The notes under the pieces are model-generated. The model ran no database searches. It was not told the DNA's origin and was given only the letters and a program-made list of their open reading frames with translations. A program made the translations under genes and the position numbers. Source: Clostridiales bacterium (lineage in GTDB: Bacteria; Bacillota; Clostridia; Clostridiales; Oxobacteraceae). Taken from it: DNA of 46,086 bases. Below are positions 18,575 through 26,684 of this stretch, one piece after another. Every line of letters begins with the position of its first letter. The stretch's first letter is position 1. The stretch is from assembly GCA_030016385.1 (NCBI GenBank), contig JASEJN010000021.1, positions 1-46,086 of the forward strand. Direction: 5' to 3'.

Positions 18575-18639
18575 CTTATAAAACTTGAATCTGGCGAATG
18601 AGTGTTCAAAATAACATAATCTAATATTACGGATCGAAG
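18575..18639. mobile_element. Intergenic element family R, copy D (65 bp) with 9-bp duplication
   Basis: Runs from CTTATAAAACTTGAATCTGG to TTACGGATCGAAG. It is flanked exactly by TTATTTGAA on both sides (18566-18574 and 18640-18648), a clean 9-bp target duplication. It lies between the promoter at 18509 and the nrtR start and would be transcribed in the leader. Confidence 0.7.
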
Positions 18640-18653
18640 TTATTTGAATAGAG

Positions 18654-19574
18654 GTGTTTTTTACGGATGGAAGTGAATTGAGAAATAAAAATGGTTTAAC
18701 TGAAAAAGAATTTTTAGCAAGATATGATGACAGCAAATATAAAAAGCCGTCTGTAACCGTCGATATGTTGATATTCACAGTATGCAAGGGGCAAAAATCA
18801 AGCTACAGAAAACTTCCGGAAAGAGTATTAAAAATTTTAATGGTAAAGAGGGGAGATCATCCATATATCGGTCAGTGGGCGCTTCCCGGAGGATTTGTGA
18901 ACATTGATGAAAGCATAAGGGATGCAGCCTTGCGTGAACTGAAAGAAGAGGTTAACATCGACGATATTTATATGGAACAATTATATACATGGGGAGATGT
19001 TAACAGAGATCCAAGGACCAGAGTTATAAGCTGTTCCTATATGTCTCTCGCAGACAGTTCAAAGCTTGATATCAAGGCAGGGGATGACGCTGCTGATGCC
19101 GGATGGTTTACGGTAAAATATAATACTGTCGAAGAAAAAAAGACAGCCGCAAAAAAAGGCTATAGGATTCAGGATTTAATTTCACTGAAACTAATAGGCG
19201 ATAATACGAAACTGTCGGCGACTGTCAAGACAGTCAAGGATGTCGAAGGAAGCGTTAAAGGTTGCAGCAGAGAGGTTGTGAGTTCATCAGGCATAGCGTT
19301 CGATCATGCAAAAATAATACAATATGCAATCGAAAGGTTGAGAAATAAAATAGAGTATACAGATATAGCATTTAATCTTATGCCTGAATATTTCACACTG
19401 ACAGAGCTGCAGCAGGTGTATGAGGTAATACTAGGCAGGGAACTTTTAAAAGCGAATTTCAGGAGAAAGATTTCAGGAATGGTTATTGAAACCGACAGGA
19501 TAACAAAGGATGTTGGCCACAGGCCTTCAAAGCTTTATAAATTTAACCCGAATTGGGTTGAAAGTTTGTTTTAA
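18654..19574 (+). CDS. nrtR: NrtR-like regulator: Nudix domain plus winged helix
   Basis: Up to 306 aa. The Nudix box GGFVNIDESIRDAALRELKE and following EEVNI (about residues 80-105) is intact. In characterised NrtR proteins this domain senses ADP-ribose. The C-terminal winged helix (about 220-300: FTLTELQQVYEVILGREL, FRRKISGMV, GHRPSKLYKF) is typical of the family. It sits 13 bp before pncB, as expected for a repressor of NAD salvage. The start is doubtful. GTG 18654 is the outermost choice but GAGGTG overlaps it. TTG 18678, behind GGAAGTGAA, would give a 298-aa protein beginning at RNKNGLTEKE and may be the true start. Confidence 0.85.
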   Translation: MFFTDGSELRNKNGLTEKEFLARYDDSKYKKPSVTVDMLIFTVCKGQKSSYRKLPERVLKILMVKRGDHPYIGQWALPGGFVNIDESIRDAALRELKEEVNIDDIYMEQLYTWGDVNRDPRTRVISCSYMSLADSSKLDIKAGDDAADAGWFTVKYNTVEEKKTAAKKGYRIQDLISLKLIGDNTKLSATVKTVKDVEGSVKGCSREVVSSSGIAFDHAKIIQYAIERLRNKIEYTDIAFNLMPEYFTLTELQQVYEVILGRELLKANFRRKISGMVIETDRITKDVGHRPSKLYKFNPNWVESLF

Positions 19575-19587
19575 GGAGAGGGAAAAT

Positions 19588-21045
19588 ATGGACACTGATA
19601 TTAATATTAAAAATAATCTTACTATGCTTACTGATTTTTACGAAATAACCATGGCTAATGGATATTTTGAAAACGGGATAGGAGAAAAAATAGCCTATTT
19701 TGATATGTTTTTCAGGAAAGTACCGGATGACGGTGGCTTCGCCATAATAGCAGGTTTAAAGCAGCTCATGGATTATTTCAATGAACTGAAATTTTATGAT
19801 GAGGATATAGAATACTTAAGGTCAAAGAAGATTTTCAGCGAGGGATTTTTGAACTATTTGAAGAACTTTAAATTCAGCTGCGATGTTTGGGCCATACCTG
19901 AAGGGACGCCGATATTTCCCTATGAACCTATCGTAACTGTGAGAGGGCCCATAATGCAGGCACAGTTTGTGGAAACGATGGTTTTAATCACTATAAACCA
20001 TCAGAGCCTGATTGCGACGAAGGCAAGCAGAATTGTGAGGGCTGCACAGGGAAGGCCTGTAATGGAGTTCGGTTCAAGGAGGGCACAGGGATATGACGGT
20101 GCCATGCTTGGAGCAAGAGCCGCTTACATAGGAGGCTGTACCGGAACGGCATGTACGATAGTTGACAGGGATTATAAAATACCGGCTCTCGGCACGATGG
20201 CTCACAGTTGGGTGCAGCTATTCCCCTCGGAGCTTGATGCATTTAGAGCTTATGCAAAAATATATCCTGACAATTGCCTGCTTTTGGTGGATACGTATAA
20301 TGTATTGAAATCAGGTGTTCCTAATGCCATAAAGGTATTTAAGGAAGAGGTTGTTCCAAGGGGAATAAGGCCAAAAGGAATAAGAATCGACAGCGGAGAT
20401 ATAACCTACCTTTCAAAAAAGGCCAGAAAGATGCTGGATGATGCTGGATTTGCAGATGCCAAGATTACCGCATCGAATTCCATGGATGAATATGTGATAA
20501 GAGATATACTTGCAGAAGGTGCAAGAGTAGATTCCTTCGGCGTTGGCGAGAGACTCATAACGTCCAGGTCGGAGCCGGTGTTTGGCGGAGTATACAAGCT
20601 TTCTGCAATTGAAGAAAACGGCAAAATCATACCTAAGATTAAAATAAGCGAAAATGTAGAAAAAATAACAAATCCATGTTTCAAACAGGTATACAGGCTA
20701 TACAGCAGGGAGAACCATAAAGCAATTGCCGATGTCATCACCCTGGCCGATGAAACGATAGATGATACAAAACCATATATTATTTTTGATCCTGAATATA
20801 CATGGAAGAGAAAGACAGTAACGAATTTTTATACGAGAAAACTGTTGGTTAAAATATTTGAAGGCGGAAAGCCTGTTTATGAAAGTCCTGATATCGATTC
20901 CGTCAGGGAATACTGCAAACAGCAGCTCGGTACATTATGGGATGAAGTATTAAGATTCGATAATCCCCACAGGTACTATGTGGATCTTTCCAAACCGTTA
21001 TGGATTATAAAAAGTAAGCTGTTGGATGAATATTCGTGGAAATAA
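19588..21045 (+). CDS. pncB: Nicotinate phosphoribosyltransferase
   Basis: 485-aa enzyme of NAD salvage that joins nicotinate to PRPP, with ATP hydrolysis, giving nicotinate mononucleotide. The ATG at 19588, after AAGGAGAGGG, is chosen over a non-start extension back to 19510 that overlaps nrtR. It begins with NLTMLTDFYEITMANGYF, typical of the family. FGSRRAQGYDGAMLGARAAY carries the phosphate-contacting region. His206 in MAHSWVQ is the phosphorylated histidine position, and RIDSGD and GVGERLITS form the PRPP site. Cytoplasmic. Cotranscribed with and probably repressed by the Nudix regulator encoded just upstream. Confidence 0.95.
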   Translation: MDTDINIKNNLTMLTDFYEITMANGYFENGIGEKIAYFDMFFRKVPDDGGFAIIAGLKQLMDYFNELKFYDEDIEYLRSKKIFSEGFLNYLKNFKFSCDVWAIPEGTPIFPYEPIVTVRGPIMQAQFVETMVLITINHQSLIATKASRIVRAAQGRPVMEFGSRRAQGYDGAMLGARAAYIGGCTGTACTIVDRDYKIPALGTMAHSWVQLFPSELDAFRAYAKIYPDNCLLLVDTYNVLKSGVPNAIKVFKEEVVPRGIRPKGIRIDSGDITYLSKKARKMLDDAGFADAKITASNSMDEYVIRDILAEGARVDSFGVGERLITSRSEPVFGGVYKLSAIEENGKIIPKIKISENVEKITNPCFKQVYRLYSRENHKAIADVITLADETIDDTKPYIIFDPEYTWKRKTVTNFYTRKLLVKIFEGGKPVYESPDIDSVREYCKQQLGTLWDEVLRFDNPHRYYVDLSKPLWIIKSKLLDEYSWK

Positions 21046-21063
21046 GTTTCAGATATATAAAAT

Positions 21064-21243
21064 CTTCAATTCGCAATTTGAAATCAGGCATAGATGGGAT
21101 TATGTTATTTTGAGCGACGAATGAGCATTATGAGAGTTTTGATAAGTTCTTGGATTCTTAAGGCTGCTGGCCTTAGAACTTACAAAACTTGAATCTGTCG
21201 AATGAGTGTTCAAAATAACATAAGTTCATATTACGAATCGAAG
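21064..21243. mobile_element. Intergenic element family R, copy E (180 bp) with 9-bp duplication
   Basis: The full-length copy: CTTCAATTCGCAATTTGAAA at one end and TTACGAATCGAAG at the other form terminal inverted repeats (CTTCRATTCG type). Internal segments are also inversely related (ATTATGTTATTTTGAGC on the left, GTTCAAAATAACATAAG on the right). ATATAAAAT immediately flanks both ends (21055-21063, 21244-21252). It fills most of the 21046-21347 gap between convergent pncB and the PspC gene; no gene is present there. Confidence 0.75.
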
Positions 21244-21298
21244 ATATAAAATATGCACCATGCTTCAGATACGTACGTTTCACAGATACGGATACATG

Positions 21299-21329
21299 AA
21301 AAATCAGGCTTATCAAAGCCTGATTTTTT
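21299..21329 (-). terminator. Terminator of the PspC gene (possibly bidirectional)
   Basis: AAAAATCAGGCTT / AAGCCTGATTTTTT is an inverted repeat with a tiny loop, about 20 bp past the minus-strand stop. T-runs exist on both strands, so it may also end transcripts coming from pncB. Confidence 0.75.
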
Positions 21330-21347
21330 GCACTTACGTTATTTGCT

Positions 21348-21530
21348 TTATTCTTCCGGCATTATGATTGCAACAATTAAATATGCTATTAATCCCAAAC
21401 CCATCGCAAAAAAGCCGATTATCCAGAGAATTCTTATGATAGTTGGATCGATATTGCAATATTCGCCGATACCACCACATACGCCCAACAGTTTTCTATT
21501 GGTTTTAGACCTTATTAACCTTTTTTCCAT
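21348..21530 (-). CDS. Small PspC-domain membrane protein
   Basis: 60 aa, nearly all PspC domain: MEKRLIRSKTNRKLLGVCGG, then GEYCNIDPTIIRILWII and one or two membrane helices ending in IIMPEE. The ATG follows AAAGGAG at the usual distance on the minus strand. PspC proteins in Gram-positives are short envelope stress-related membrane proteins; this one lacks any fused sensor or regulator domain. It is the only complete minus-strand gene in the window and is transcribed alone. Confidence 0.9.
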   Translation of the reverse strand: MEKRLIRSKTNRKLLGVCGGIGEYCNIDPTIIRILWIIGFFAMGLGLIAYLIVAIIMPEE

Positions 21531-21667
21531 TTTTTATTCTCCTTTTGATATAAACGCTTTCTAATATTTTATACGTAATATTTCAGAAAAAGTCTTACAG
21601 GAAATAATATTTTTGGTGGACTAGGCAGATTAAGCCGAAAATAAGTTTCATAAAACAGAGCGGTGTA

Positions 21668-21696
21668 TTGAAATTTTAGGCAATTTATGGTATCCT
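21668..21696 (+). promoter_or_regulatory. Candidate promoter of the RpiR-family regulator
   Basis: TTGAAA (21668-21673), 17-bp spacer, TATCCT (21691-21696) with an extended TG. If used, the transcript leader of about 300 nt would contain the whole R element copy F. Confidence 0.45.
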
Positions 21697-21735
21697 GAAT
21701 ATAGATGATTTTATACATCGCTGAATATATTATTG

Positions 21736-21984
21736 CTTCGATTTGTAATTTGAAATCGGGCATAAATTGGATTATGTTATTTTGAGCAACGAATGAGCAT
21801 TATGAAAGTTTTGATAAGTTCTTGGCTTTGCTGCCGAAGAAAATCCTTAGAGCTTTTGATTGTCTGAGCGTAGGCGAGTTTCAAAAGCTCTTGGATTATC
21901 AAGGCTGCAGGCCTTAGAACTTACAAAACTTGAATCTGTCGAATGAGTGTTAAAAATAACATAATCTTAAATTACGAATTGAAG
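21736..21984. mobile_element. Intergenic element family R, copy F (249 bp) with 9-bp duplication
   Basis: Same termini as copy E (CTTCGATTTGTAATTTGAAA ... TTACGAATTGAAG), flanked exactly by ATATTATTG (21727-21735, 21985-21993). It has about 70 extra internal bases including the hairpin AGAGCTTTTGA ... TTTCAAAAGCTCT (21851-21893) with TGTCTGAGCGTAGGCGAG in the loop. The 21531-22003 gap consists of this element, the promoter before it and no gene. Confidence 0.75.
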
Positions 21985-22003
21985 ATATTATTGGAGTGAT
22001 TAT

Positions 22004-22861
22004 ATGCCTGGAACATTATTAAAAATAAAGGAAGTTTTCAACAATCTCAATAAAACGGAAAAAAGGATTGCGGAATATATACTGGAGAATCCTGATGATA
22101 TAATACATCTTTCAATAGGAGAACTGGCGGAAAGATGCAGTACGAGCCAGGCGGCAATAGTACGGTTCTGCAAATCGATACAGTATAATGGCTATAAGGA
22201 CTTTAAGATAGATATTACACCGGATATCTTAGCTTTGCAAAAAGACGATGAAAATAAATATACGGACATAAAGCCGGGGGACAAGCTCGAAAGCATTATA
22301 GAAAATGTATGCATCAATAATATAAAATCCATCGATGATACATTGAAAATACTGGATTACAACGAGGTAGAAAGAGCGGTAGACGCAATAAATAAATCCA
22401 GGAGGATTGACTTTTACGGCGTGGGTGCTTCAGGAATAATAGCGCTTGACGGGCAGCAAAAATTTATGAGGATTCATAAATATTGCTTTGCCTATACGGA
22501 TTCACACCTTCAGATAACATCGGCGGCTACTCTTGAAAAGGGCGACGTTGCGATTATTATTTCATATTCGGGAGAGACAAAGGATATAATTGAATCCGCA
22601 AAGGCAGCTAAAGAGTCGGGAGCCACGGTAATAAGCATAACTAAATACGGGAAAAGTACACTCAGTGAATTGTCAAATATAAACTTATTTCTTACATCCC
22701 CTGAAACGAGCATAAGAAGTGGCGCCATGGGTTCCAGAATAGCACAGCTTAACATGATAGATATAATATTTTCGGCAGTTGCCAGCATGGAATATAAGGA
22801 TATAAAAAAGTACCTTGATAAGACTCATAAGGCGACATTGCTCAAAAAATACAATAAATAG
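22004..22861 (+). CDS. RpiR/MurR-family transcriptional regulator
   Basis: 285 aa. The N-terminal helix-turn-helix of the RpiR type (about 1-77: NLNKTEKRIAEYILENPDDI, LAERCSTSQAAIVRFCKSI) is followed by a SIS sugar-phosphate-binding domain (about 115-245: RIDFYGVGASGIIALDGQQK, VAIIISYSGETKDII). In E. coli the relative MurR represses murQ and is released by MurNAc-6-phosphate. The same role is likely here because murQ is the next gene, though 254 bp apart with its own promoter. The start follows TTGGAGTGATT. Directly upstream lies a 249-bp R element. Confidence 0.9.
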   Translation: MPGTLLKIKEVFNNLNKTEKRIAEYILENPDDIIHLSIGELAERCSTSQAAIVRFCKSIQYNGYKDFKIDITPDILALQKDDENKYTDIKPGDKLESIIENVCINNIKSIDDTLKILDYNEVERAVDAINKSRRIDFYGVGASGIIALDGQQKFMRIHKYCFAYTDSHLQITSAATLEKGDVAIIISYSGETKDIIESAKAAKESGATVISITKYGKSTLSELSNINLFLTSPETSIRSGAMGSRIAQLNMIDIIFSAVASMEYKDIKKYLDKTHKATLLKKYNK

Positions 22862-22874
22862 GCAAACAAGCGTA

Positions 22875-22964
22875 TTCAAATCAAATACTTTTTTCATAAT
22901 ACTTTTCAAATCAACATATGCCTTTATGGGGATCATTTTTACAGCAATTGAAATAAAGGCATAT
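22875..22964. repeat. Direct and inverted repeats in the regulator-murQ gap
   Basis: ATATGCCTTTAT (22916-22927) and ATAAAGGCATAT (22953-22964) form a perfect 12-bp inverted repeat with 25 bp between. Just before it TTCAAATCAA occurs twice (22875-22884, 22905-22914), 30 bp apart. They may be a transcript end for the regulator gene or operator sites. The rest of the 22862-23115 gap is AT-rich without a gene. Confidence 0.4.
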
Positions 22965-23039
22965 ATAATAAATTCCAAATAATCTATGAAATATGATAGT
23001 AAACAATTTAAAAATAATTTTCAAAATACAATAAAATCA

Positions 23040-23068
23040 TTGAAATTATATGTCAATATATATATAAT
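23040..23068 (+). promoter_or_regulatory. Promoter of the murQ operon
   Basis: TTGAAA (23040-23045), 17-bp spacer, TATAAT (23063-23068), about 48 nt before the ATG of murQ. Confidence 0.7.
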
Positions 23069-23115
23069 AATATTATGTACAGACACATCAACATAAAAAT
23101 ATAAGGGGGGTAACT

Positions 23116-24033
23116 ATGGATGAATATCTTGGCAGCCTGACAACAGAGCAGATAAATAAGCAAACAACTCATATAGATGTCTGCAGTACCACAGAGATAC
23201 TTGAAATAATCAATTCAGAAGACATGAATGTTCCCGGGGCAGTTAAAAAAGAAATAAAAAATATTGCGAAAGCGGTAGATGCTGTTGTTAGTCATATTAA
23301 AAATGGAGGGCGTTTATTTTATATAGGCGCAGGAACAAGCGGCAGAATCGGTATACTTGATGCTTCCGAGTGCCCGCCGACTTATGGTACGGACCCCGAA
23401 TTAGTCCAGGGTATTATCGCGGGGGGAAATGAAGCTGTCACAAAATCTGTAGAAGGTGCTGAAGACAGTGAGGAACTGGGCAGGAATGTAATACTGGAGA
23501 AAAAAATAACATATAAAGATGCCGTTGTTGGGATTACTGCAAGCGGGAGAACTCCATATGTGATTGGCGCTGTAAAGGAAGCTAAAAAAGTTGGGGCTCT
23601 GACGATAGGGCTAAGCAGCAATATGAAATCAAAAATAAAAAATGAAGTCGATATAGCGATAACTCCCATTGTAGGTCCTGAAGTGGTAATGGGTTCCACA
23701 AGAATGAAATCCGGAACTGCGCAAAAGCTGGTATTAAATATGATAACCACTGCAGTTATGATAAAGCTGGGTAAGGTTTATGGCAATTTGATGGTTGACT
23801 TAAAGCCTACCAATATAAAATTGCTGGATAGAGCGGTCAGAATAGTCATTTATGCGACATCAGCTAATGAAGAGACTGCAAACAAATATATTAAGCTATC
23901 GGGGTATAACCCAAAGGTGGCGATAGTCATGATCAAGACGGGGGTTTCAAGAGAAAAGGCAGAGGAACTGTTATCAAAAGGAGAAGGTTTTGTCACAAAA
24001 GCTCTTAAGATATTTGAAACGCTTAAAGATTAG
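23116..24033 (+). CDS. murQ: N-acetylmuramic acid 6-phosphate etherase
   Basis: 305-aa SIS-domain enzyme that removes D-lactate from MurNAc-6-phosphate to give GlcNAc-6-phosphate, the key step of muramic acid recycling. [20 protein letters not shown] (residues 71-90) contains the sugar-phosphate loop and Glu85, the position of the catalytic acid. [10 protein letters not shown] carries the second acidic region. [18 protein letters not shown] is the other family hallmark. Full length. The ATG follows AAGGGGGG. It is first of an eight-gene run to anmK, all on the same strand with short gaps. Confidence 0.97.
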   Translation: MDEYLGSLTTEQINKQTTHIDVCSTTEILEIINSEDMNVPGAVKKEIKNIAKAVDAVVSHIKNGGRLFYIGAGTSGRIGILDASECPPTYGTDPELVQGIIAGGNEAVTKSVEGAEDSEELGRNVILEKKITYKDAVVGITASGRTPYVIGAVKEAKKVGALTIGLSSNMKSKIKNEVDIAITPIVGPEVVMGSTRMKSGTAQKLVLNMITTAVMIKLGKVYGNLMVDLKPTNIKLLDRAVRIVIYATSANEETANKYIKLSGYNPKVAIVMIKTGVSREKAEELLSKGEGFVTKALKIFETLKD

Positions 24034-24092
24034 GCTCTAACACCCTAAAAAGGTGATAAAAATATCTATAATAAAGGGGAGGAAATATAATA

Positions 24093-25508
24093 ATGAAAAA
24101 GCTTAAACGAGTTTTATCAGCAGTGCTGGTAATATCGATGATAGCCGTACTGTTTATCGGCTGTGCAAAAAAAGCAAAACCCAATGAGAATACATCAAAC
24201 GCAGCCGATACAATAACAGCAATGGTACCGCCGATTTCACCAAATTTCCAAAAACAGATTACTGATATCCAGGCGTCTTTCAAGAAAAAATATCCTAATC
24301 TTACATTGTCTATGGAAGCAACAAGCTGGGAAGATTTATCACAAAAGCTTGATGTTCAGGTTAATGCCGGAACTCCGCCTGATATAGCTTTTATGGGACA
24401 GGTAAACGGAGCTATCGCAAAATATCTTTCAACAGGTATGATGTTGGATATAAGCAAATCAGTTCCCAAGGAATTTTTGGATGATTTTGATTCCAATACT
24501 TTAGCATATCTTAAAAACGGAAACGGCATGTATGGTTTGCCTCTCTACATGGCTATACAGACTATCGGAGGCAATAAAAAGTTCCTTGAAGATGCAGGAA
24601 TCGACTGGAAGAACATCCAAAAGAACGGATGGACTTTCGATGAATTCAGAGAAATGGTAAAAAAAGGAGTAGTTAAAAGTGGAGACAAGACCAGCCGTTA
24701 TGGATTTGTGTTTGCATGCAATGGTGTAACGGCAAAGGATCTGCTTGTTATGCTTGCGATGAATGCAGGCATGCCTGCTGATTTTGATAAGGATTTGAAA
24801 TTTGCGTATACTGATCCTAATTTCTTAAAAGTACTTGAGTTTGTAAGGGCACTTATAGATGACGGATCGATGCCGAAGAATTCGAATACAATAAATGCGG
24901 GGGCGCGCTGGAATATGATGCTCACAGGGCAGACTATGATTACCGGAAAAGGTATGCCTGTATTTGAAAATTCCGCAAAGGCAAATAATGCAAAATTGGA
25001 TGCAAAAGATAGCAGCGCAGTTAAAGGCAGCATTAAGGTCGATTATGTTCAGCTGCCAATGCCTACCCTTAAAGGATCGCCAGAGGTTGCCGGAGGCGGC
25101 ATCGATGGATATATGACATTCAAGCAGGGTAAAGAGGCAAAGGAGCAGCATGTACAGAATGTAGTTAAAGCATTGTATTTCTTGACTTCCGGCGATGTAG
25201 CCGCTAAGACTAACAGCGATTTATTCTTAGCACAGATAACAAAGAGCGGCAAAGAAGCAGCCAAAAATACAAAGGTGGATATTGATCCGGATAACCTCGC
25301 AATGACTACCAAGTTAACCGGTGAAGTATTTGAGCCGCGTCCGGATATTACACCTGAACTCGCGGCAAAATCCACGGATATAATGACAAAGGTTATGGTT
25401 CCGAAGTTCCAGGCTTTGCTTGCAGGAGAGGCTACACCTCAGCAGATGTATGATGCTGTTAAAGCCGCAGCTATAACGGCATTTGGACAGGATGGAATAA
25501 GAAAATAG
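24093..25508 (+). CDS. Sugar ABC transporter substrate-binding lipoprotein (CUT1 family)
   Basis: 471 aa. A lipoprotein signal (MKKLKRVLSAVLVISMIAVL, then FIGC as lipobox, Cys at about 24) anchors a family-1 solute-binding protein outside the membrane. TSWEDLSQKLDVQVNAGTPP and DIAFMG are the typical first-lobe motifs. Its position between murQ and nagZ/anmK suggests a ligand from peptidoglycan, such as GlcNAc-anhydroMurNAc or MurNAc. This is inferred from context only. The gene is followed by a strong hairpin before the permease genes. Confidence 0.9.
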   Translation: MKKLKRVLSAVLVISMIAVLFIGCAKKAKPNENTSNAADTITAMVPPISPNFQKQITDIQASFKKKYPNLTLSMEATSWEDLSQKLDVQVNAGTPPDIAFMGQVNGAIAKYLSTGMMLDISKSVPKEFLDDFDSNTLAYLKNGNGMYGLPLYMAIQTIGGNKKFLEDAGIDWKNIQKNGWTFDEFREMVKKGVVKSGDKTSRYGFVFACNGVTAKDLLVMLAMNAGMPADFDKDLKFAYTDPNFLKVLEFVRALIDDGSMPKNSNTINAGARWNMMLTGQTMITGKGMPVFENSAKANNAKLDAKDSSAVKGSIKVDYVQLPMPTLKGSPEVAGGGIDGYMTFKQGKEAKEQHVQNVVKALYFLTSGDVAAKTNSDLFLAQITKSGKEAAKNTKVDIDPDNLAMTTKLTGEVFEPRPDITPELAAKSTDIMTKVMVPKFQALLAGEATPQQMYDAVKAAAITAFGQDGIRK

Positions 25509-25531
25509 GTAATCTAAAATATTGAGTGGAA

Positions 25532-25580
25532 GCACTCCCTCAATTCCCGGGTCAAATTCCCGGGACAACTGAGGGAGTGC
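25532..25580 (+). terminator. Intercistronic hairpin after the binding-protein gene
   Basis: GCACTCCCTCA (25532-25542) pairs with TGAGGGAGTGC (25570-25580). Inside, TTCCCGGG occurs twice as a direct repeat, and each CCCGGG is self-complementary. There is no T-run. Such hairpins protect or partly end the binding-protein message so that it outnumbers the permeases. Confidence 0.6.
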
Positions 25581-25619
25581 CATTTGTATTAAAATCTTCT
25601 TCCAGGTAGGGGGGATATT

Positions 25620-26534
25620 ATGAAAACGCATAATAAAAGATCAGCAAATACAGGAAAGAAACTTTTAAAAAATGAAGAATATATGTGGGGCTATTTGTTT
25701 ATCGGCGTACCTATTTTAGTGTTTCTGGTTTTTACAGCATATCCGCTTGTCAGTGCATTTATAATAAGCTTTCAAAAATATAAGCCCCTTGGCTCGGAAT
25801 GGGTGGGTTTAGCAAATTATAAATCGCTGCTGCATGATTCGCTCTTTGCCAAATCGATTATTAATACTATTGTATATACAATCGGCGCGGTGCCTGTAAA
25901 CTTGTTCATCTCGTTTTCCCTTGCATTATTGATTTTTCCCTTAAAAAAGTGGATGCAGACAACTTTCAAGGCGGTATATTATCTGCCGGCGGTTGCATCC
26001 GGCGTTACCATTTCAATTGTCTGGCTGTGGATATTTCAACCGCTTCCCGGCGGATTGCTAAATAGATTGATTTCCGTATTTGGAATAGCAAACCAGAACT
26101 GGTTAGGCTCATCCAAAACAGCGATGCTTTCGCTCTTGATTATGACCTGGTTAGGGGGACAGGGTAAAAGCATTATTATTTATATCGCGGCTATGGGCGG
26201 CATACCTGAAAGCTTGTTTGAAGTTGCCGATTTAGAGGGTGCATCTTTTCTCAAGAAAGTATGGTATATAGTAATACCACTGCTCAAACCTACGACACTC
26301 TTTCTTGCCGTAACAGGCGTAATAGGATCATTTCAGGTATTTGCCAATGCATATCTGATGACAGGCGGAGGTCCGGACAATGCCACTAACACCATAGGTC
26401 TGCTGATTTTCCAGAATGCATTTACATTCTTCAACTTCGGAGTTGCATCGGCACAGGCTTTGGTATTGACTGTGATGATTGTAATCGTAGCATCTCTGCA
26501 GTTCAAATATCTCGGCGGAGATGTGGAATATTAG
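25620..26534 (+). CDS. CUT1 sugar ABC transporter permease, MalF type
   Basis: 304 aa with six membrane segments (about 22-42, 82-105, 117-140, 166-190, 215-238, 272-292). The ATPase-coupling loop EVADLEGASFLKKVWYIVIP matches the EAA motif with its invariant Gly. It starts at the ATG at 25620 behind GGGGGG. It pairs with the permease encoded at 26685. No ATPase gene is present in the locus. Confidence 0.93.
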   Translation: MKTHNKRSANTGKKLLKNEEYMWGYLFIGVPILVFLVFTAYPLVSAFIISFQKYKPLGSEWVGLANYKSLLHDSLFAKSIINTIVYTIGAVPVNLFISFSLALLIFPLKKWMQTTFKAVYYLPAVASGVTISIVWLWIFQPLPGGLLNRLISVFGIANQNWLGSSKTAMLSLLIMTWLGGQGKSIIIYIAAMGGIPESLFEVADLEGASFLKKVWYIVIPLLKPTTLFLAVTGVIGSFQVFANAYLMTGGGPDNATNTIGLLIFQNAFTFFNFGVASAQALVLTVMIVIVASLQFKYLGGDVEY

Positions 26535-26551
26535 GATATGCTTGAATTGTA

Positions 26552-26600
26552 GGTGTATAAGATTATTTGAAGAATATTCTTCAAATATAAATATGCGTCC
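26552..26600. repeat. Palindrome family P, copy 2
   Basis: GGTGTATAAGATTATTTGAA ... TTCAAATATAAATATGCGTCC, a 49-bp imperfect palindrome centred on GAATATTC, in the gap between the two permease genes. It is related to the copies at 6054 and 32794. Confidence 0.5.
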
Positions 26601-26684
26601 TTGAATTTCAAAAGTTGCATGAGGCTTGTAATACATTGGAAATGTCCGGGAAAGATAAATTGTTGATGAAGGGAATGACTGTAG

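Noticed and set aside
21253..21564. 103-aa plus-strand frame over the PspC gene
   Set aside because: Antisense to PspC, which has a clear domain, Shine-Dalgarno and terminator on the other strand.
21064..21984. CRISPR array from the repeated intergenic sequences
   Set aside because: Copies are long, of unequal size, inverted and far apart, without regular spacers or cas genes.
18575..21984. R elements as carriers of an outward promoter (TTGAAT, 16 bp, CAAAAT)
   Set aside because: Both boxes match consensus poorly, and better promoters lie outside the element at 18509 and 21668.
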